A stretch of 19,341 nucleotides of DNA from JASJBU01 sp965372385 (lineage in GTDB: Bacteria > Pseudomonadota > Gammaproteobacteria > Chromatiales > Chromatiaceae). Under the pieces are notes generated by a model, which was not told where the DNA came from, ran no database searches, and was given only the letters and a program-made list of their open reading frames with translations. The translations under genes were made by a program, and so were the position numbers. This document shows positions 1 through 7,135 of the stretch, piece by piece (within the stretch, counting starts at the first letter, position 1; each line of letters opens with the position of its first letter). The DNA lies in NCBI GenBank assembly GCA_965372385.1, contig CBDVCD010000036.1, positions 1 to 19,341 of the forward strand, read 5' to 3'.

Positions 1-250
1 CCGCCGCCAGCGTCTCCCGATCGAGACGCAATCCAGAGAGTATCTCGGCCACCGAAAGGGCATGACGAAGTTGCATTTCGCCAGACCAGAGCCGGCTACC
101 CCCCCCCGCATCCAGGGCCAGCATTGCGGTCGTACGCAGATAGGCCAGATCATCCTTGTCGAATTCTTTCGGCAGGGCATAGATCCACTGATCGATGGCC
201 GACTGGTCGACACTATCCCCCTCAGGCAGGCTGGTGGTAACGGTAACCAT
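1..250 (-). CDS. relA: RelA (p)ppGpp synthetase, N-terminal fragment (runs off left edge)
   Basis: An open frame from an ATG at 250 runs leftward through the window edge and gives the first 83 residues. The start MVTV resembles E. coli RelA (MVAV). The later stretch SRLWSGEM...LSVAEILSGLRLDRETLAA aligns by eye with the E. coli segment around VEMVEILSTLSMDIDTLRAA. RelA makes (p)ppGpp on stalled ribosomes. Only the start of the N-terminal pseudo-hydrolase region is present, so no catalytic motif can be checked. Nine consecutive C (G on the coding strand) at 99-107 encode Ala-Gly-Gly-Gly; counted carefully, the frame is intact. The gene starts 29 bp after the DUF1015 stop, so cotranscription is likely. 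No clear Shine-Dalgarno sequence is visible. The assignment rests on a short conserved stretch. Confidence 0.75.
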   Translation of the reverse strand, partial: MVTVTTSLPEGDSVDQSAIDQWIYALPKEFDKDDLAYLRTTAMLALDAGGGSRLWSGEMQLRHALSVAEILSGLRLDRETLAA

Positions 251-279
251 GCTAATTGTTGGCAGTCGGCGTCCCGGTT

Positions 280-1521
280 TCAGTCCAACACATGACTGAC
301 CAGGCCATCCGCAAGTTTGGGCTCGAACCAGGTCGACTTGGGTGGCATCACCTCGCCCGCATCCGCCACGGCCATCAGATCCTCCATGCCGGTGGGAAAG
401 AGTGAAAAGGCCACCGCCATATCGCCGCTGTCGACCTTTTTCTGCAACCCATCGAGCCCGCGGATACCACCCACGAAATCAATTCTGCTGTCGCGTCGGG
501 GGTCGGAGATACCCAGGATCGGCTCGATCAGGTTATCGGCCAGCAGGCTCACGTCGAGTCTGGCTACCGGATCATCGGAGGGGATGCGTTCGGGGTTCAA
601 GTGCAGATGATACCACTGTTTGTCCAGGTACATGCCGAACTCGGCAGGCCGGCTGGGTTTTACCGGCTGGTCACAAGGCTCCAGGATAAACGCCTCGGCT
701 ACTTTTCCCAGGAAGGCCTCCTTATCCAACCCATTAAGATCCCTGACCACCCGATTGTAATCGAGGATTTGCATCTGGTTGTGCGGAAAGATGACGCTCA
801 GAAAATAGTTATAGGACTCCTCTCCGGTATGGCTTGGATTGGCACTCTTTCGCGCCGCCCCTACCCGGGAGCCGGCCGCGGAGCGATGATGCCCATCGGC
901 CACATAGAGCGACTTCATGGCATCAAAGGCACGGGTGAGCTTGGACAGGATCGCTGCATCATCCACCACCCAGATCTCGTGACGCACCCCGTCCGCGGTG
1001 GTGGCATCCATATCCGGTTGCACCATGGAAACCTGCGCCAGGGTGTCATCCACCGAGGCGGTACTCGGGTAGACCAGAAACACCGGACCGGTCTGGGCAT
1101 TCAGGGCATCCACCTGGCGTACCCGGTCGTCCTCTTTCGCAGGCCGGGTAAACTCGTGCTTTTTGATCCGGTCATTGTCGTAGGCCTCCACCGAAGCGGC
1201 CGCCACCAGTCCGGTCTGTACATGCGCTCCCATGGTCAGGCGATAGACGTAGTAGCAGGGTTTTGGGTCTCGCACCAACACGCCTTCCGTTTCCATCCTG
1301 GCCAGATTCTCCGCCGCCTTGGCATAGACCTCCGGTGCGTAGGGATCGGTCCCTTCGGGCAGATCCACCTCCGGGCGGGAGATATGTAGGAAACTCCAGG
1401 GACGCCCGACTACCATCTGCCGGGCCTCGGCCTCATTCATGACATCATATGGCGGAGCGGCCACATCGGCGGCACGACCCTCTGCGGGGCGCAGACCAGG
1501 GAAGGCTCTGATCAATGACAT
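280..1521 (-). CDS. DUF1015 family protein (COG4198-like)
   Basis: The product is 413 aa. It opens MSLIRAFPGLRPAEGRAADV followed by AAPPYDVMNEAEA, the hallmark N-terminus of the DUF1015 (PF06245) family. It also has the family motif YVADGHHRSAAG in the middle and SYNYFLSVIFPHNQMQILDYNR further on. The family's biochemical function is not established; an HxxR-type motif resembling phosphosugar/kinase-like proteins has been noted, but no reaction should be assigned. An upstream in-frame start at 1608 is possible, but 1521 is preferred: AGAGGA lies 8 nt before this ATG, and the protein then begins exactly at the conserved motif. It lies just upstream of relA on the same strand and probably shares its transcript. 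Confidence 0.9.
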   Translation of the reverse strand: MSLIRAFPGLRPAEGRAADVAAPPYDVMNEAEARQMVVGRPWSFLHISRPEVDLPEGTDPYAPEVYAKAAENLARMETEGVLVRDPKPCYYVYRLTMGAHVQTGLVAAASVEAYDNDRIKKHEFTRPAKEDDRVRQVDALNAQTGPVFLVYPSTASVDDTLAQVSMVQPDMDATTADGVRHEIWVVDDAAILSKLTRAFDAMKSLYVADGHHRSAAGSRVGAARKSANPSHTGEESYNYFLSVIFPHNQMQILDYNRVVRDLNGLDKEAFLGKVAEAFILEPCDQPVKPSRPAEFGMYLDKQWYHLHLNPERIPSDDPVARLDVSLLADNLIEPILGISDPRRDSRIDFVGGIRGLDGLQKKVDSGDMAVAFSLFPTGMEDLMAVADAGEVMPPKSTWFEPKLADGLVSHVLD

Positions 1522-1696
1522 AATATTGTCCTCTGGAGGTTTTTTATGTTGGCAAGTCGTGCTTGCCGGTGCGGATTGTTTCAAAATAGCAGTAGCCGGA
1601 TCAAGCACTCATCCGTATCAAATCAGCAGAATCCTACAAAATAATCAGCAAATTCTGGCAGACAACCACTCGATTAGGGACCAAACTTAGATTGTC

Positions 1697-1816
1697 GCCA
1701 CAGACAAGGAACACAGGGATAGCACAGCACTTAGCAGGCAGGGAGCCAAGGGATCGAAGCGAAAGCCAACCAAGCAGGGGCGACATCACCCCGGTTCCAG
1801 GGAATGGAGCCGGGGT
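1697..1816. other. Intergenic region between folK and DUF1015 gene with a stem-loop
   Basis: About 298 bp (1522-1819) separate folK from the DUF1015 gene and contain no credible ORF. An inverted repeat, ACCCCGG at 1788-1794 and CCGGGGT at 1810-1816, could form a 7-bp stem just past the folK stop. It has no U-tract on the minus strand, so it is not a classical terminator for folK. GCCACAGACAAGGAACACAG from 1697 resembles one arm of the GCCACA...CGCAGA repeat at 16601-16679, but too loosely to call a copy. The DUF1015 promoter probably lies in this region, but I could not pick a convincing -35/-10 pair. Confidence 0.35.
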
Positions 1817-1819
1817 TTC

Positions 1820-2329
1820 TCAATTGGACCGGGCCGGGTCAACCCGCCAAAGCGCCTGTGAAGGATCTTCGAATTTTTCCCACAGCTCCATATAGGTCAA
1901 CCCGCTGGGAGGATGGATTTCACCCGCGGCCACCTCAGAAAGGGGTAACAGCACAAAGGCGTAGTGGGTTATCTCATTACGGGGAAGTTGCACTTCTGGC
2001 GTATCTACCACTTGGTCACCGTAGGTCAGCAGGTCAATATCCAGGGTGCGGGGCGCAAACTTGTCTGCATTGCGCTGACGACCGTTTTTCTCCTCGACCG
2101 CTCGCAAACGACGCGCCAGGATGGGAATAGATAAAGCCGTCTCTATACCCACGACCAGATTGTAGAAGTTATCACCCGTACATCCCACCGCTTCGCTCTC
2201 ATAGATGGGCGAGACCACCAGTTCACCGAAATCTGCCCGCAGATCCTCCAATGCCAGGCTGATATGCCGTTGGCGATCGATGTTGCTGCCCAGGCTCAGC
2301 CAGACCCGAACCCACGCAGGATCAGTCAC
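1820..2329 (-). CDS. folK: 2-amino-4-hydroxy-6-hydroxymethyldihydropteridine pyrophosphokinase
   Basis: FolK transfers pyrophosphate from ATP to 6-hydroxymethyl-7,8-dihydropterin, the step before dihydropteroate synthase in folate synthesis. The 169-aa product has the N-terminal WLSLGSNI, then NFYNLVVGIET, the catalytic-loop/Mg-binding signature NADKFAPRTLDIDLLTYGD (the two Asp of DIDLL bind Mg-ATP), and the C-terminal FVLLPLSEVA. Length is near the 159 aa of E. coli HPPK. The start is GTG, and its first 8 nt (GTGACTGA) overlap the end and stop of folB, implying translational coupling to the preceding step of the same pathway. The stop is TGA. Confidence 0.93.
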   Translation of the reverse strand: MTDPAWVRVWLSLGSNIDRQRHISLALEDLRADFGELVVSPIYESEAVGCTGDNFYNLVVGIETALSIPILARRLRAVEEKNGRQRNADKFAPRTLDIDLLTYGDQVVDTPEVQLPRNEITHYAFVLLPLSEVAAGEIHPPSGLTYMELWEKFEDPSQALWRVDPARSN

Positions 2330-2678
2330 GACTCACTCGCTCGATGATCACGCCCACATCCCGGGCGGCACTGACTGCACCGACCTTGTTCAGGGTCAGG
2401 CGAACCCAAGGTACCTTGAATTCCTTCAGCACAATCCCCGCGCAACGCTCCGCCAAGGACTCCACCAACTGAAATTCACTCTCCTCAACGAATTCAATCA
2501 GGCGTTTGCTCACCGCCTTGTAATCCAGGGTGTCCTCGATAGCATCACTGGCGGCCGCCTTGGCGATATCCGTCCCCATCTCCAAGTCTAAAACCACTGG
2601 CTGCTTGATTTCCCGCTCCCACTCATAGATACCGATGACGGTTTCCATGCGCAGATCACGAATGAAGACAATATCCAT
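2322..2678 (-). CDS. folB: Dihydroneopterin aldolase (FolB)
   Basis: FolB converts dihydroneopterin to 6-hydroxymethyl-dihydropterin, the substrate of FolK encoded next. The 118-aa product has the family pattern: FIRDLRMETVIGIYEWERE, QPVVLDLEM, DTLDYKAVSKRLIEFVE, FQLVESLAERCA, then VRLTLNKVGAVSAARDVGVII. The invariant Glu in IYEWERE and the Lys in LNK fit the active site of the DHNA aldolase/epimerase fold. The open frame continues upstream to 2825, but those 49 residues match nothing in the family, overlap plsY, and lie in the divergent promoter region; ATG 2678 gives the normal ~118-120 aa size. The Shine-Dalgarno sequence is weak. It faces away from plsY across about 124 bp. Confidence 0.92.
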   Translation of the reverse strand: MDIVFIRDLRMETVIGIYEWEREIKQPVVLDLEMGTDIAKAAASDAIEDTLDYKAVSKRLIEFVEESEFQLVESLAERCAGIVLKEFKVPWVRLTLNKVGAVSAARDVGVIIERVSRD

Positions 2679-2802
2679 TAGATAACCATCGTTGTGCTGA
2701 AATCCCCATGGTAGTGGAGTCACGCTAAATAACAAACCCTGGCGAGACAAAGTTTTTTTCATCCCTCTTGACCCGTCTGCTACATACAGGTCCAATTCCA
2801 TC
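2679..2802. promoter_or_regulatory. Divergent folB / plsY intergenic region (presumed promoters)
   Basis: folB (minus) and plsY (plus) diverge from this 124-bp gap, so promoters for both should lie here. On the plus strand TTGACC (2768-2773) with TCCAAT (2791-2796) at 17-nt spacing is a possible sigma-70 pair, but it would put the start site almost at the plsY ATG. On the minus strand a TATTTA-like -10 near 2727-2732 has no good -35. Both are weak calls; the gene arrangement is the main evidence. Confidence 0.3.
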
Positions 2803-3417
2803 ATGATCACTGAACTTCTGCTCATCGTTTCTGCTTATCTACTGGGCTCCATCTCCAGCGCCATCATCGTCTGTAAACTGATGGGGCTTCCTGACCCCCG
2901 TACTCAGGGTTCGAACAATCCAGGTGCCACCAACGTGCTGCGTATCGGCGGCAAGAAGGCGGCGGCCATCACCCTGTTCGGGGACATGCTGAAGGGATTG
3001 GTTCCCATGCTGATCTGCCAGCTGCTGGACGTCAGTCCCTTGGTCTTCGCCCTTACCGCCATGGCGGCATTTCTGGGCCATCTCTATCCACTGTTTTTTG
3101 GCTTTCAGGGCGGCAAGGGAGTAGCCACCGCGCTCGGGGTTCAGTTTGGCCTGCACTGGGCCATCGGTGGTTCCGTGGCCCTGATCTGGCTATTCATGGC
3201 CAAGGTAATGAATGTCTCCTCGCTGGCGGCGCTGATCTCCATGGCGCTGGCGCCGATCATTGTCTGGTACTTCTGGCCGGCCAATGAGCTGATCGTGATG
3301 CAGGTCGTCCTCAGCCTGATGCTCTTCTGGCGTCACCGCAGCAACATCCAGAACCTGATATCCGGTGACGAAGGCAGCATCTCCCGTGAGCAGGGAGCGA
3401 AGGAGGATAATGAGTGA
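2803..3417 (+). CDS. plsY: Glycerol-3-phosphate acyltransferase PlsY
   Basis: PlsY is an inner-membrane enzyme that moves the acyl group from acyl-phosphate to sn-glycerol-3-phosphate, making lysophosphatidate in the first committed step of phospholipid synthesis. The 204-aa protein shows the three family motifs in order: LLGSISSAIIVCKLMG (first helix), GSNNPGATNVLR (phosphate-binding loop), and FQGGKGVATALG (acyl-phosphate side). Several hydrophobic stretches are consistent with the usual multi-pass topology. The C-terminus is short and charged (ISREQGAKEDNE). E. coli PlsY is 205 aa. plsY next to folB is a common gammaproteobacterial neighbourhood. The stop is TGA at 3415-3417. Confidence 0.95.
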   Translation: MITELLLIVSAYLLGSISSAIIVCKLMGLPDPRTQGSNNPGATNVLRIGGKKAAAITLFGDMLKGLVPMLICQLLDVSPLVFALTAMAAFLGHLYPLFFGFQGGKGVATALGVQFGLHWAIGGSVALIWLFMAKVMNVSSLAALISMALAPIIVWYFWPANELIVMQVVLSLMLFWRHRSNIQNLISGDEGSISREQGAKEDNE

Positions 3418-3455
3418 TCAACTCAATAGCCCAAAAATCGTGATTAAAAGCAACC

Positions 3456-4400
3456 ATGCCAATTCCAACCTACACTGATCTGCCAGAGCAGATCAGCTGC
3501 ATCGACACCCATTACCTGCGGCCCGGTCTTGCCGCCTGCTATCTGATGCAATCCGCGGGTGAGGCGGCCTTCATCGATACCGGTACCGCGCATGCGGCGC
3601 CCATGTTGATGGAACTGTTGAAGCATAAAGGGATCGCGCCGGCTGAAGTCAAGTATGTCATTCCCACCCATGTCCATCTGGATCATGCAGGAGGCACCGG
3701 ACAATTGATGCAGCAACTGCCGGAAGCACAGTTGGTCATTCACCCCTACGGTGCTCGCCACATGATCGATCCGGCAAAACTCACCGCCGGCGCTACCGCG
3801 GTCTATGGGGAGGAGAGATTCAAGGCCATGTTTGGCGAGCTAAAGCCCGTCCCGGAAGAGCGGGTGATCCAGGCACCGGACGGCTTCAGCCTGGATCTAG
3901 GCGGACGCCAATTGATCTGCCTCGACACACCGGGTCATGCCCGCCACCACATCTGCATCTATGATGAACAGAGCAAGGGGGTTTTCAGCGGGGATACCTT
4001 CGGCCTCTCCTACCGGGAATTCGACAGCCCACAGGGCCCTTTCATACTGCCCACGTCAACCCCGGTACAATTCGACCCTGAAGCATGGCACGGCACGCTC
4101 GACAGACTCATGCGCTACCGGCCGGAAACGATCTATCTGACCCACTTTGGCCAGGTGCAAAACCCTACGAAACTGGCCTCTGATCTGCATACGGCCATTG
4201 ACGATTTTGTCTCGATTGCTGAACAGGCGGATGGGCCCGAGCCCACCCGCCAGATCAGGATCGGGTTGCTGGAGTGGCTGCTGCGGAAGTTAACCGAGCA
4301 TGGCTGTCGGCACACTCCCGATCAGGTAGAAGAGCTGCTGGGAATGGACTTGGACCTGAACGCCCAGGGCCTGGATGTCTGGCTCGGGCGTAACATATAA
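3456..4400 (+). CDS. MBL-fold metallo-hydrolase
   Basis: This 314-aa protein of the metallo-beta-lactamase superfamily lies 38 bp after plsY. The metal-binding motif HxHxDH is at residues 72-77 (THVHLDHAGG). Further ligands are H161 (DTPGHARHH), D180 (FSGDTFG) and H230 (YLTHFG), so the dinuclear metal site looks complete. DTGTAHAA near residue 41 is the usual early beta-strand motif. A roughly 80-residue helical C-terminus after H230 resembles that of flavoprotein/glyoxalase-II-like MBL enzymes, but the substrate cannot be told from sequence; hydroxyacylglutathione hydrolase or a related thioesterase is possible. The Shine-Dalgarno sequence is weak at ATG 3456. A REP-type element follows 7 bp after the TAA stop. 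Confidence 0.88.
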   Translation: MPIPTYTDLPEQISCIDTHYLRPGLAACYLMQSAGEAAFIDTGTAHAAPMLMELLKHKGIAPAEVKYVIPTHVHLDHAGGTGQLMQQLPEAQLVIHPYGARHMIDPAKLTAGATAVYGEERFKAMFGELKPVPEERVIQAPDGFSLDLGGRQLICLDTPGHARHHICIYDEQSKGVFSGDTFGLSYREFDSPQGPFILPTSTPVQFDPEAWHGTLDRLMRYRPETIYLTHFGQVQNPTKLASDLHTAIDDFVSIAEQADGPEPTRQIRIGLLEWLLRKLTEHGCRHTPDQVEELLGMDLDLNAQGLDVWLGRNI

Positions 4401-4407
4401 AAAAGGC

Positions 4408-4572
4408 AACTATTCAGCCTCTGTAGGAGCTGCCCATGGCTGCGATTAGCGACGATAGTCGCTTTGTGTGAAGAGGCCGAAAAGGCTATCGCCTTTGGTC
4501 GCAGCCATGGGCAGCTCCTACGACGCATTTTCCGTGTGAAGACATGGGAATGACATAGGGAGCTGAATAGTT
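4408..4572. repeat. Nested inverted repeat: REP-type palindrome inside an AACTATTCAGC/GCTGAATAGTT element
   Basis: The outer arms are AACTATTCAGC (4408-4418) and its exact reverse complement (4562-4572). Inside is a perfect 23-bp inverted repeat, 4423-4445 against 4499-4521, beginning GTAGGAGCTGCCCATGG. The GTAGGAGC start and the doublet arrangement resemble the GTAG-type REP/BIME elements of pseudomonads and other gammaproteobacteria, which are moved by RAYT transposases. A small hairpin AGCGAC-GATA-GTCGCT sits at 4448-4463. No transposase gene is present. The outer arms recur around a much shorter core after metF (19145-19186). The rest of this gap (4573-4634) shows nothing recognisable. 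Confidence 0.85.
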
Positions 4573-4634
4573 ACTAAAAAAGAACGGTTGACCGCTAAGG
4601 AGGGAATCCAACTCACGGTTGAAGTGAAGCCCTT

Positions 4635-5054
4635 TCAGTTGGGCTTGGATCCACTCAGATCCCAGGCAAAGGTGCAGTCCAGCTGACAGAGAACATTCAC
4701 CAGTCCCTTTTCACCCTCACCGATCATCAGGGAGAGCGGGGTGCGACTACGCAGCTTTTTGCTCGCCTGCCTCAACCAACGCTTGCCCATTGCGGAATTG
4801 GTCGGATAGGTGGTACGCAACGCGGCATCGATCTTGATCAGGTATTCCACCCTTTTCATCAGTTGCGGATCATCCGGAAATGGCTTGTCATGGCGATATT
4901 GAACGAAATGACGGGCCTTACCGTCCATGTTAAGCAGGGCCATGCTCTCTTCGGCACGCAACCCCCAGTTGTCAAACAGATTCATCACACCCCGGGTAAT
5001 AGCCAATCGATCTTCCAAGGAAATGTTGTTTTTCGTCTGTTCTGTCTCGTTCAT
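4635..5054 (-). CDS. Xre/MbcA/ParS-like antitoxin-family protein, no toxin partner nearby
   Basis: The 139-aa product begins MNETEQTKNN. The N-terminal half (SLEDRLAITRGVMNLFDNWGL, then EESMALLNMDGKARHF) is helical and resembles the Xre-like HTH part of MbcA/ParS/Xre antitoxins. The C-terminal half (LIKIDAALRTTYP, AMGKRWLRQASKKL, SRTPLSLMIGEGEKGLVNVL) follows the DUF2384 toxin-binding pattern, where a short-gap motif precedes a TPL-x-L helix. In toxin-antitoxin loci a RES-domain toxin sits next to such a gene; here the neighbours are an MBL hydrolase and a conserved hypothetical, so it is solitary. The frame opens 12 nt earlier at a TTG; ATG 5054 is preferred, with GGGTGA just upstream. Domain assignment is by eye. 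Confidence 0.65.
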   Translation of the reverse strand: MNETEQTKNNISLEDRLAITRGVMNLFDNWGLRAEESMALLNMDGKARHFVQYRHDKPFPDDPQLMKRVEYLIKIDAALRTTYPTNSAMGKRWLRQASKKLRSRTPLSLMIGEGEKGLVNVLCQLDCTFAWDLSGSKPN

Positions 5055-5145
5055 AAAATCACCCAAAATATCCTACTCTTTAACTTGGTTATTAAATTCT
5101 AACACGAAACCGACAGGAAAAAGCCCAAAATATCTTATGGGTTGA

Positions 5146-5583
5146 TCAGGTGCCAAACAGGGACCGCCACCAGCGTTTGCGGTTTTTCGGAATAACCTGT
5201 GAGGATGGCAGATCGACTGGAGGAATCTTACTCAAGACCCAACCGGGGAGTGGTGGGTTATCACTGTAGCCACAGGAGACACCCAGGTTATTTGGATCAT
5301 AAATCTTTACAAACGAAGGGGTTTTCAGGTCATCCGCATAGACGATCCCACAATAGTCCTCATCATGTTCCTTTCGCAGTAAGCTATCGACCTGAGTGAT
5401 AAAACGGTTGAAGGCATCTGCATCCACGGCAGCAGCCGGAGGCGCTTCACCAATCGCATAGATGTACCAGTTTCCATCTGCATCACCGCGCATCTGCTCC
5501 CACAAGGCGTCAAGGTTGTGCCAACGCAGGGCAGAGGTAAAGCTGCCACGGAATGCCTCGAGATAGGTCTGTTGTTCGCTCAT
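5146..5583 (-). CDS. Conserved hypothetical protein
   Basis: This soluble protein of about 145 aa has no signal peptide or membrane segment, and I do not recognise its family. The start could be ATG 5583 (MSEQQTYLEAFRGSF) or ATG 5595 (adding MSDE); neither has a strong Shine-Dalgarno sequence. It is rich in aromatic residues: ALRWHNLDALWEQMR, NWYIYAIGEAPP, DYCGIVYADDLKTPSFVKIY. It has a proline-rich stretch (NPPLPGWVLSKIPPVDLP) and a basic, Trp-containing C-terminus (NRKRWWRSLFGT). Compositionally it looks like a real protein rather than a shadow ORF. It is divergent from purC, and the gap between them holds the presumed purC promoter. No function is assigned. Confidence 0.7.
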   Translation of the reverse strand: MSEQQTYLEAFRGSFTSALRWHNLDALWEQMRGDADGNWYIYAIGEAPPAAAVDADAFNRFITQVDSLLRKEHDEDYCGIVYADDLKTPSFVKIYDPNNLGVSCGYSDNPPLPGWVLSKIPPVDLPSSQVIPKNRKRWWRSLFGT

Positions 5584-5685
5584 TTCGTCACTCATTCACT
5601 GGACAAATCTATGCATATTACGCATATCCCTCTAGATCAGATGCTAAATCGCTAAGATTGAGAGGCTGCATCCTTGAAACCAGGC

Positions 5686-5691
5686 TATAAT
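5686..5691 (+). promoter_or_regulatory. Candidate purC -10 element
   Basis: An exact TATAAT occurs 29 nt upstream of the purC ATG in an otherwise noncoding divergent gap (5596-5719). No recognisable -35 hexamer sits 16-18 nt upstream. A PurR-type operator was looked for and not seen. Confidence 0.35.
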
Positions 5692-5719
5692 AACGCCTTT
5701 TTTTCGAGCGGCAAGGATC

Positions 5720-6616
5720 ATGAGCAAAGCCAACAACACCCTATATGAATCTGCGCTAAGTGACCTCAAACTGCTTAGCCGTGGCAAGGTACGTGACATC
5801 TATGCGATTGATGATGACCACCTACTGATTGTCACCAGCGACAGACTCTCTGCCTTTGACGTGGTCCTGCCTCAACCGATCCCGGGCAAAGGCGAGGTCC
5901 TGACCCGGGTGGCCAACTTCTGGTTCAAGCGCACCCAATCGTTGGTACCCAACCACCTGTGCGATATTCCATTGGAATCGGTGGTAACGGATGCTGTACA
6001 ACGAGCTGCCCTGGGTGACCGGGCTATGGTGGTGCGCAAGCTGAAACCCCTGCCAGTGGAAGCAATCGTCAGGGGTTACCTGATTGGATCCGGCTGGAAG
6101 GATTATCAACGATCTGGGGGGGTCTGTGGGATCGAACTCCCCTCTGGCCTGCAACAGGCGGACAAACTCCCAGAGGCCATCTATACCCCGTCGACAAAGG
6201 CCGAGGTGGGTGCGCATGATGAGAACATCAGCTACGATCGGACCATCGATCTGTTAGGTGAGACGCTTGCCAGGCAGGTGCGTGATCTCAGCCTCAGAAT
6301 CTATACTGAGGCCGCGGACTACGCCCTGCGGAAGGGGATCATTATCGCCGACACGAAATTCGAGTTTGGTCTCGACCAGAATGGCGTAATCCATCTCATC
6401 GACGAAGTGCTAACCCCCGACTCCTCCCGCTTCTGGCCGGCGGACCAGTATCAACCCGGAATCAGTCCCCCAAGTTTCGACAAGCAGTTCGTCAGAGACT
6501 ATCTGGAAACGCTTGACTGGGACAAAACACCTCCAGGCCCCAGCCTGCCTCAGGAGATCATCCAAAAGACGGCGGAAAAATATCTCGAAGCTGAAAAGCG
6601 CCTGACCGGCGGTTGA
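5720..6616 (+). CDS. purC: Phosphoribosylaminoimidazole-succinocarboxamide (SAICAR) synthase
   Basis: PurC joins CAIR and aspartate using ATP to give SAICAR in de novo purine synthesis. Motifs in the 298-aa product: LLSRGKVRDIYAI (N-terminal ATP-grasp-like strand), VTSDRLSAFDVVLPQPIPGKG (substrate loop), VEAIVRGYLIGSGWKDYQRSG, IIIADTKFEFGLD and LIDEVLTPDSSRFWPADQY (Mg/ATP site). It is about 60 residues longer than E. coli PurC (237 aa) and belongs to the longer subfamily that includes yeast ADE1. The start has AAGGA a few bases upstream (short spacing) and the product begins at the expected position. It is divergent from the hypothetical gene at 5146 and followed by a small glutaredoxin-like gene. 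Confidence 0.95.
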   Translation: MSKANNTLYESALSDLKLLSRGKVRDIYAIDDDHLLIVTSDRLSAFDVVLPQPIPGKGEVLTRVANFWFKRTQSLVPNHLCDIPLESVVTDAVQRAALGDRAMVVRKLKPLPVEAIVRGYLIGSGWKDYQRSGGVCGIELPSGLQQADKLPEAIYTPSTKAEVGAHDENISYDRTIDLLGETLARQVRDLSLRIYTEAADYALRKGIIIADTKFEFGLDQNGVIHLIDEVLTPDSSRFWPADQYQPGISPPSFDKQFVRDYLETLDWDKTPPGPSLPQEIIQKTAEKYLEAEKRLTGG

Positions 6617-6752
6617 TGAGGAACTGAAGTAGAAATACCTCAGTGAAGGAGATTGCTGGGCGCTAACCTGATGACAGCCTGACTTTACCGATGTTAGAAG
6701 CGCCCCCTGTCTTCTATCGTTGGATCGGTGGAAGTGTCATTCAATACTTGTT
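6617..6752. other. purC - glutaredoxin intergenic region with weak stem-loop
   Basis: These 136 bp hold no gene. GGCGCTAAC (from 6659) and GTTAGAAGCGCC (ending near 6702) form an interrupted inverted repeat that could be a weak stem-loop after purC. There is no U-tract, so read-through into the next gene is possible. Confidence 0.25.
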
Positions 6753-7022
6753 ATGCGCCAGAAAAACAAGACGGCAAAAGTCGTCATCTACACCACCCAA
6801 CGCTGCCCTCATTGCCAACATGCAAAACATTGGCTCAAGAAGAACAAGATTCCATTTCTGGATTTCAATGTGGGGAAACCTGGAAAAATCCAGCAGCGGT
6901 TTTACCAGATGGGCGGTCGGAGTGTACCGCTTATTGTGATAGGCGATCAGCAGTTCAAAGGGTTCAATCCGCAGCAACTTAAAACTGTCCTGGCAAGCGA
7001 GGGATTAATACCGATAGGTTGA
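6753..7022 (+). CDS. Glutaredoxin-like thiol-disulfide protein (CPHC active site)
   Basis: This small protein has a glutaredoxin/thioredoxin fold and 89 residues from ATG 6753. The redox motif CPHC is at residues 18-21 within VVIYTTQRCPHCQHAKHWL. The cis-Pro region is GGRSVPLIVIGD, followed by the family's FKGFNPQQL. This pattern fits the glutaredoxin/NrdH-like group; the His in CPHC differs from the CPYC of classical glutaredoxins. It probably reduces disulfides or mixed disulfides in the cytoplasm, but the partner is unknown. A TTG at 6720 would add 11 residues without family similarity. No clear Shine-Dalgarno sequence. It ends about 50 bp before the terminator at 7072-7101, which it shares with the convergent fba. 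Confidence 0.85.
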   Translation: MRQKNKTAKVVIYTTQRCPHCQHAKHWLKKNKIPFLDFNVGKPGKIQQRFYQMGGRSVPLIVIGDQQFKGFNPQQLKTVLASEGLIPIG

Positions 7023-7071
7023 GCATTCCCGTGGAGTGTTAGCAATTCTGTGCCATTTCAGTAGTACTAGA

Positions 7072-7101
7072 AAAAAAGGGGTGCGGAAAGCACCCCTTTT
7101 T
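7072..7101. terminator. Bidirectional Rho-independent terminator
   Basis: GGGGTGC (7078-7084), loop GGAAA, GCACCCC (7090-7096) form a perfect 7-bp GC-rich stem. It is flanked by A7 on the left and T5 on the right, so A-U pairs extend the stem and a U-tract follows on either strand. It lies between the convergent glutaredoxin-like gene (plus) and fba (minus) and can end both transcripts. Confidence 0.93.
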
Positions 7102-7135
7102 AACCAGTACTCCGTCACGGTCTCTAAACGCTTGA

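Noticed and set aside
1..250. Apparent frameshift in the relA start at the C-tract
   Set aside because: A first count of eight C gave a broken frame; recounting shows nine C (99-107), and the frame runs intact into the conserved RelA segment.
2322..2825. Longer 167-aa form of FolB
   Set aside because: The extra 49 N-terminal residues overlap plsY and the divergent promoter region and match nothing in the family.
3410..3478. 22-codon ORF (MSDQLNSPK...) after an AAGGAGG, overlapping the plsY stop
   Set aside because: The ribosome-site spacing is only about 3 nt, the ORF is very short, and it overlaps the MBL gene start in another frame.
4408..4572. CRISPR array or IS element
   Set aside because: There is only one palindromic pair, with no regularly spaced direct repeats and no transposase ORF.
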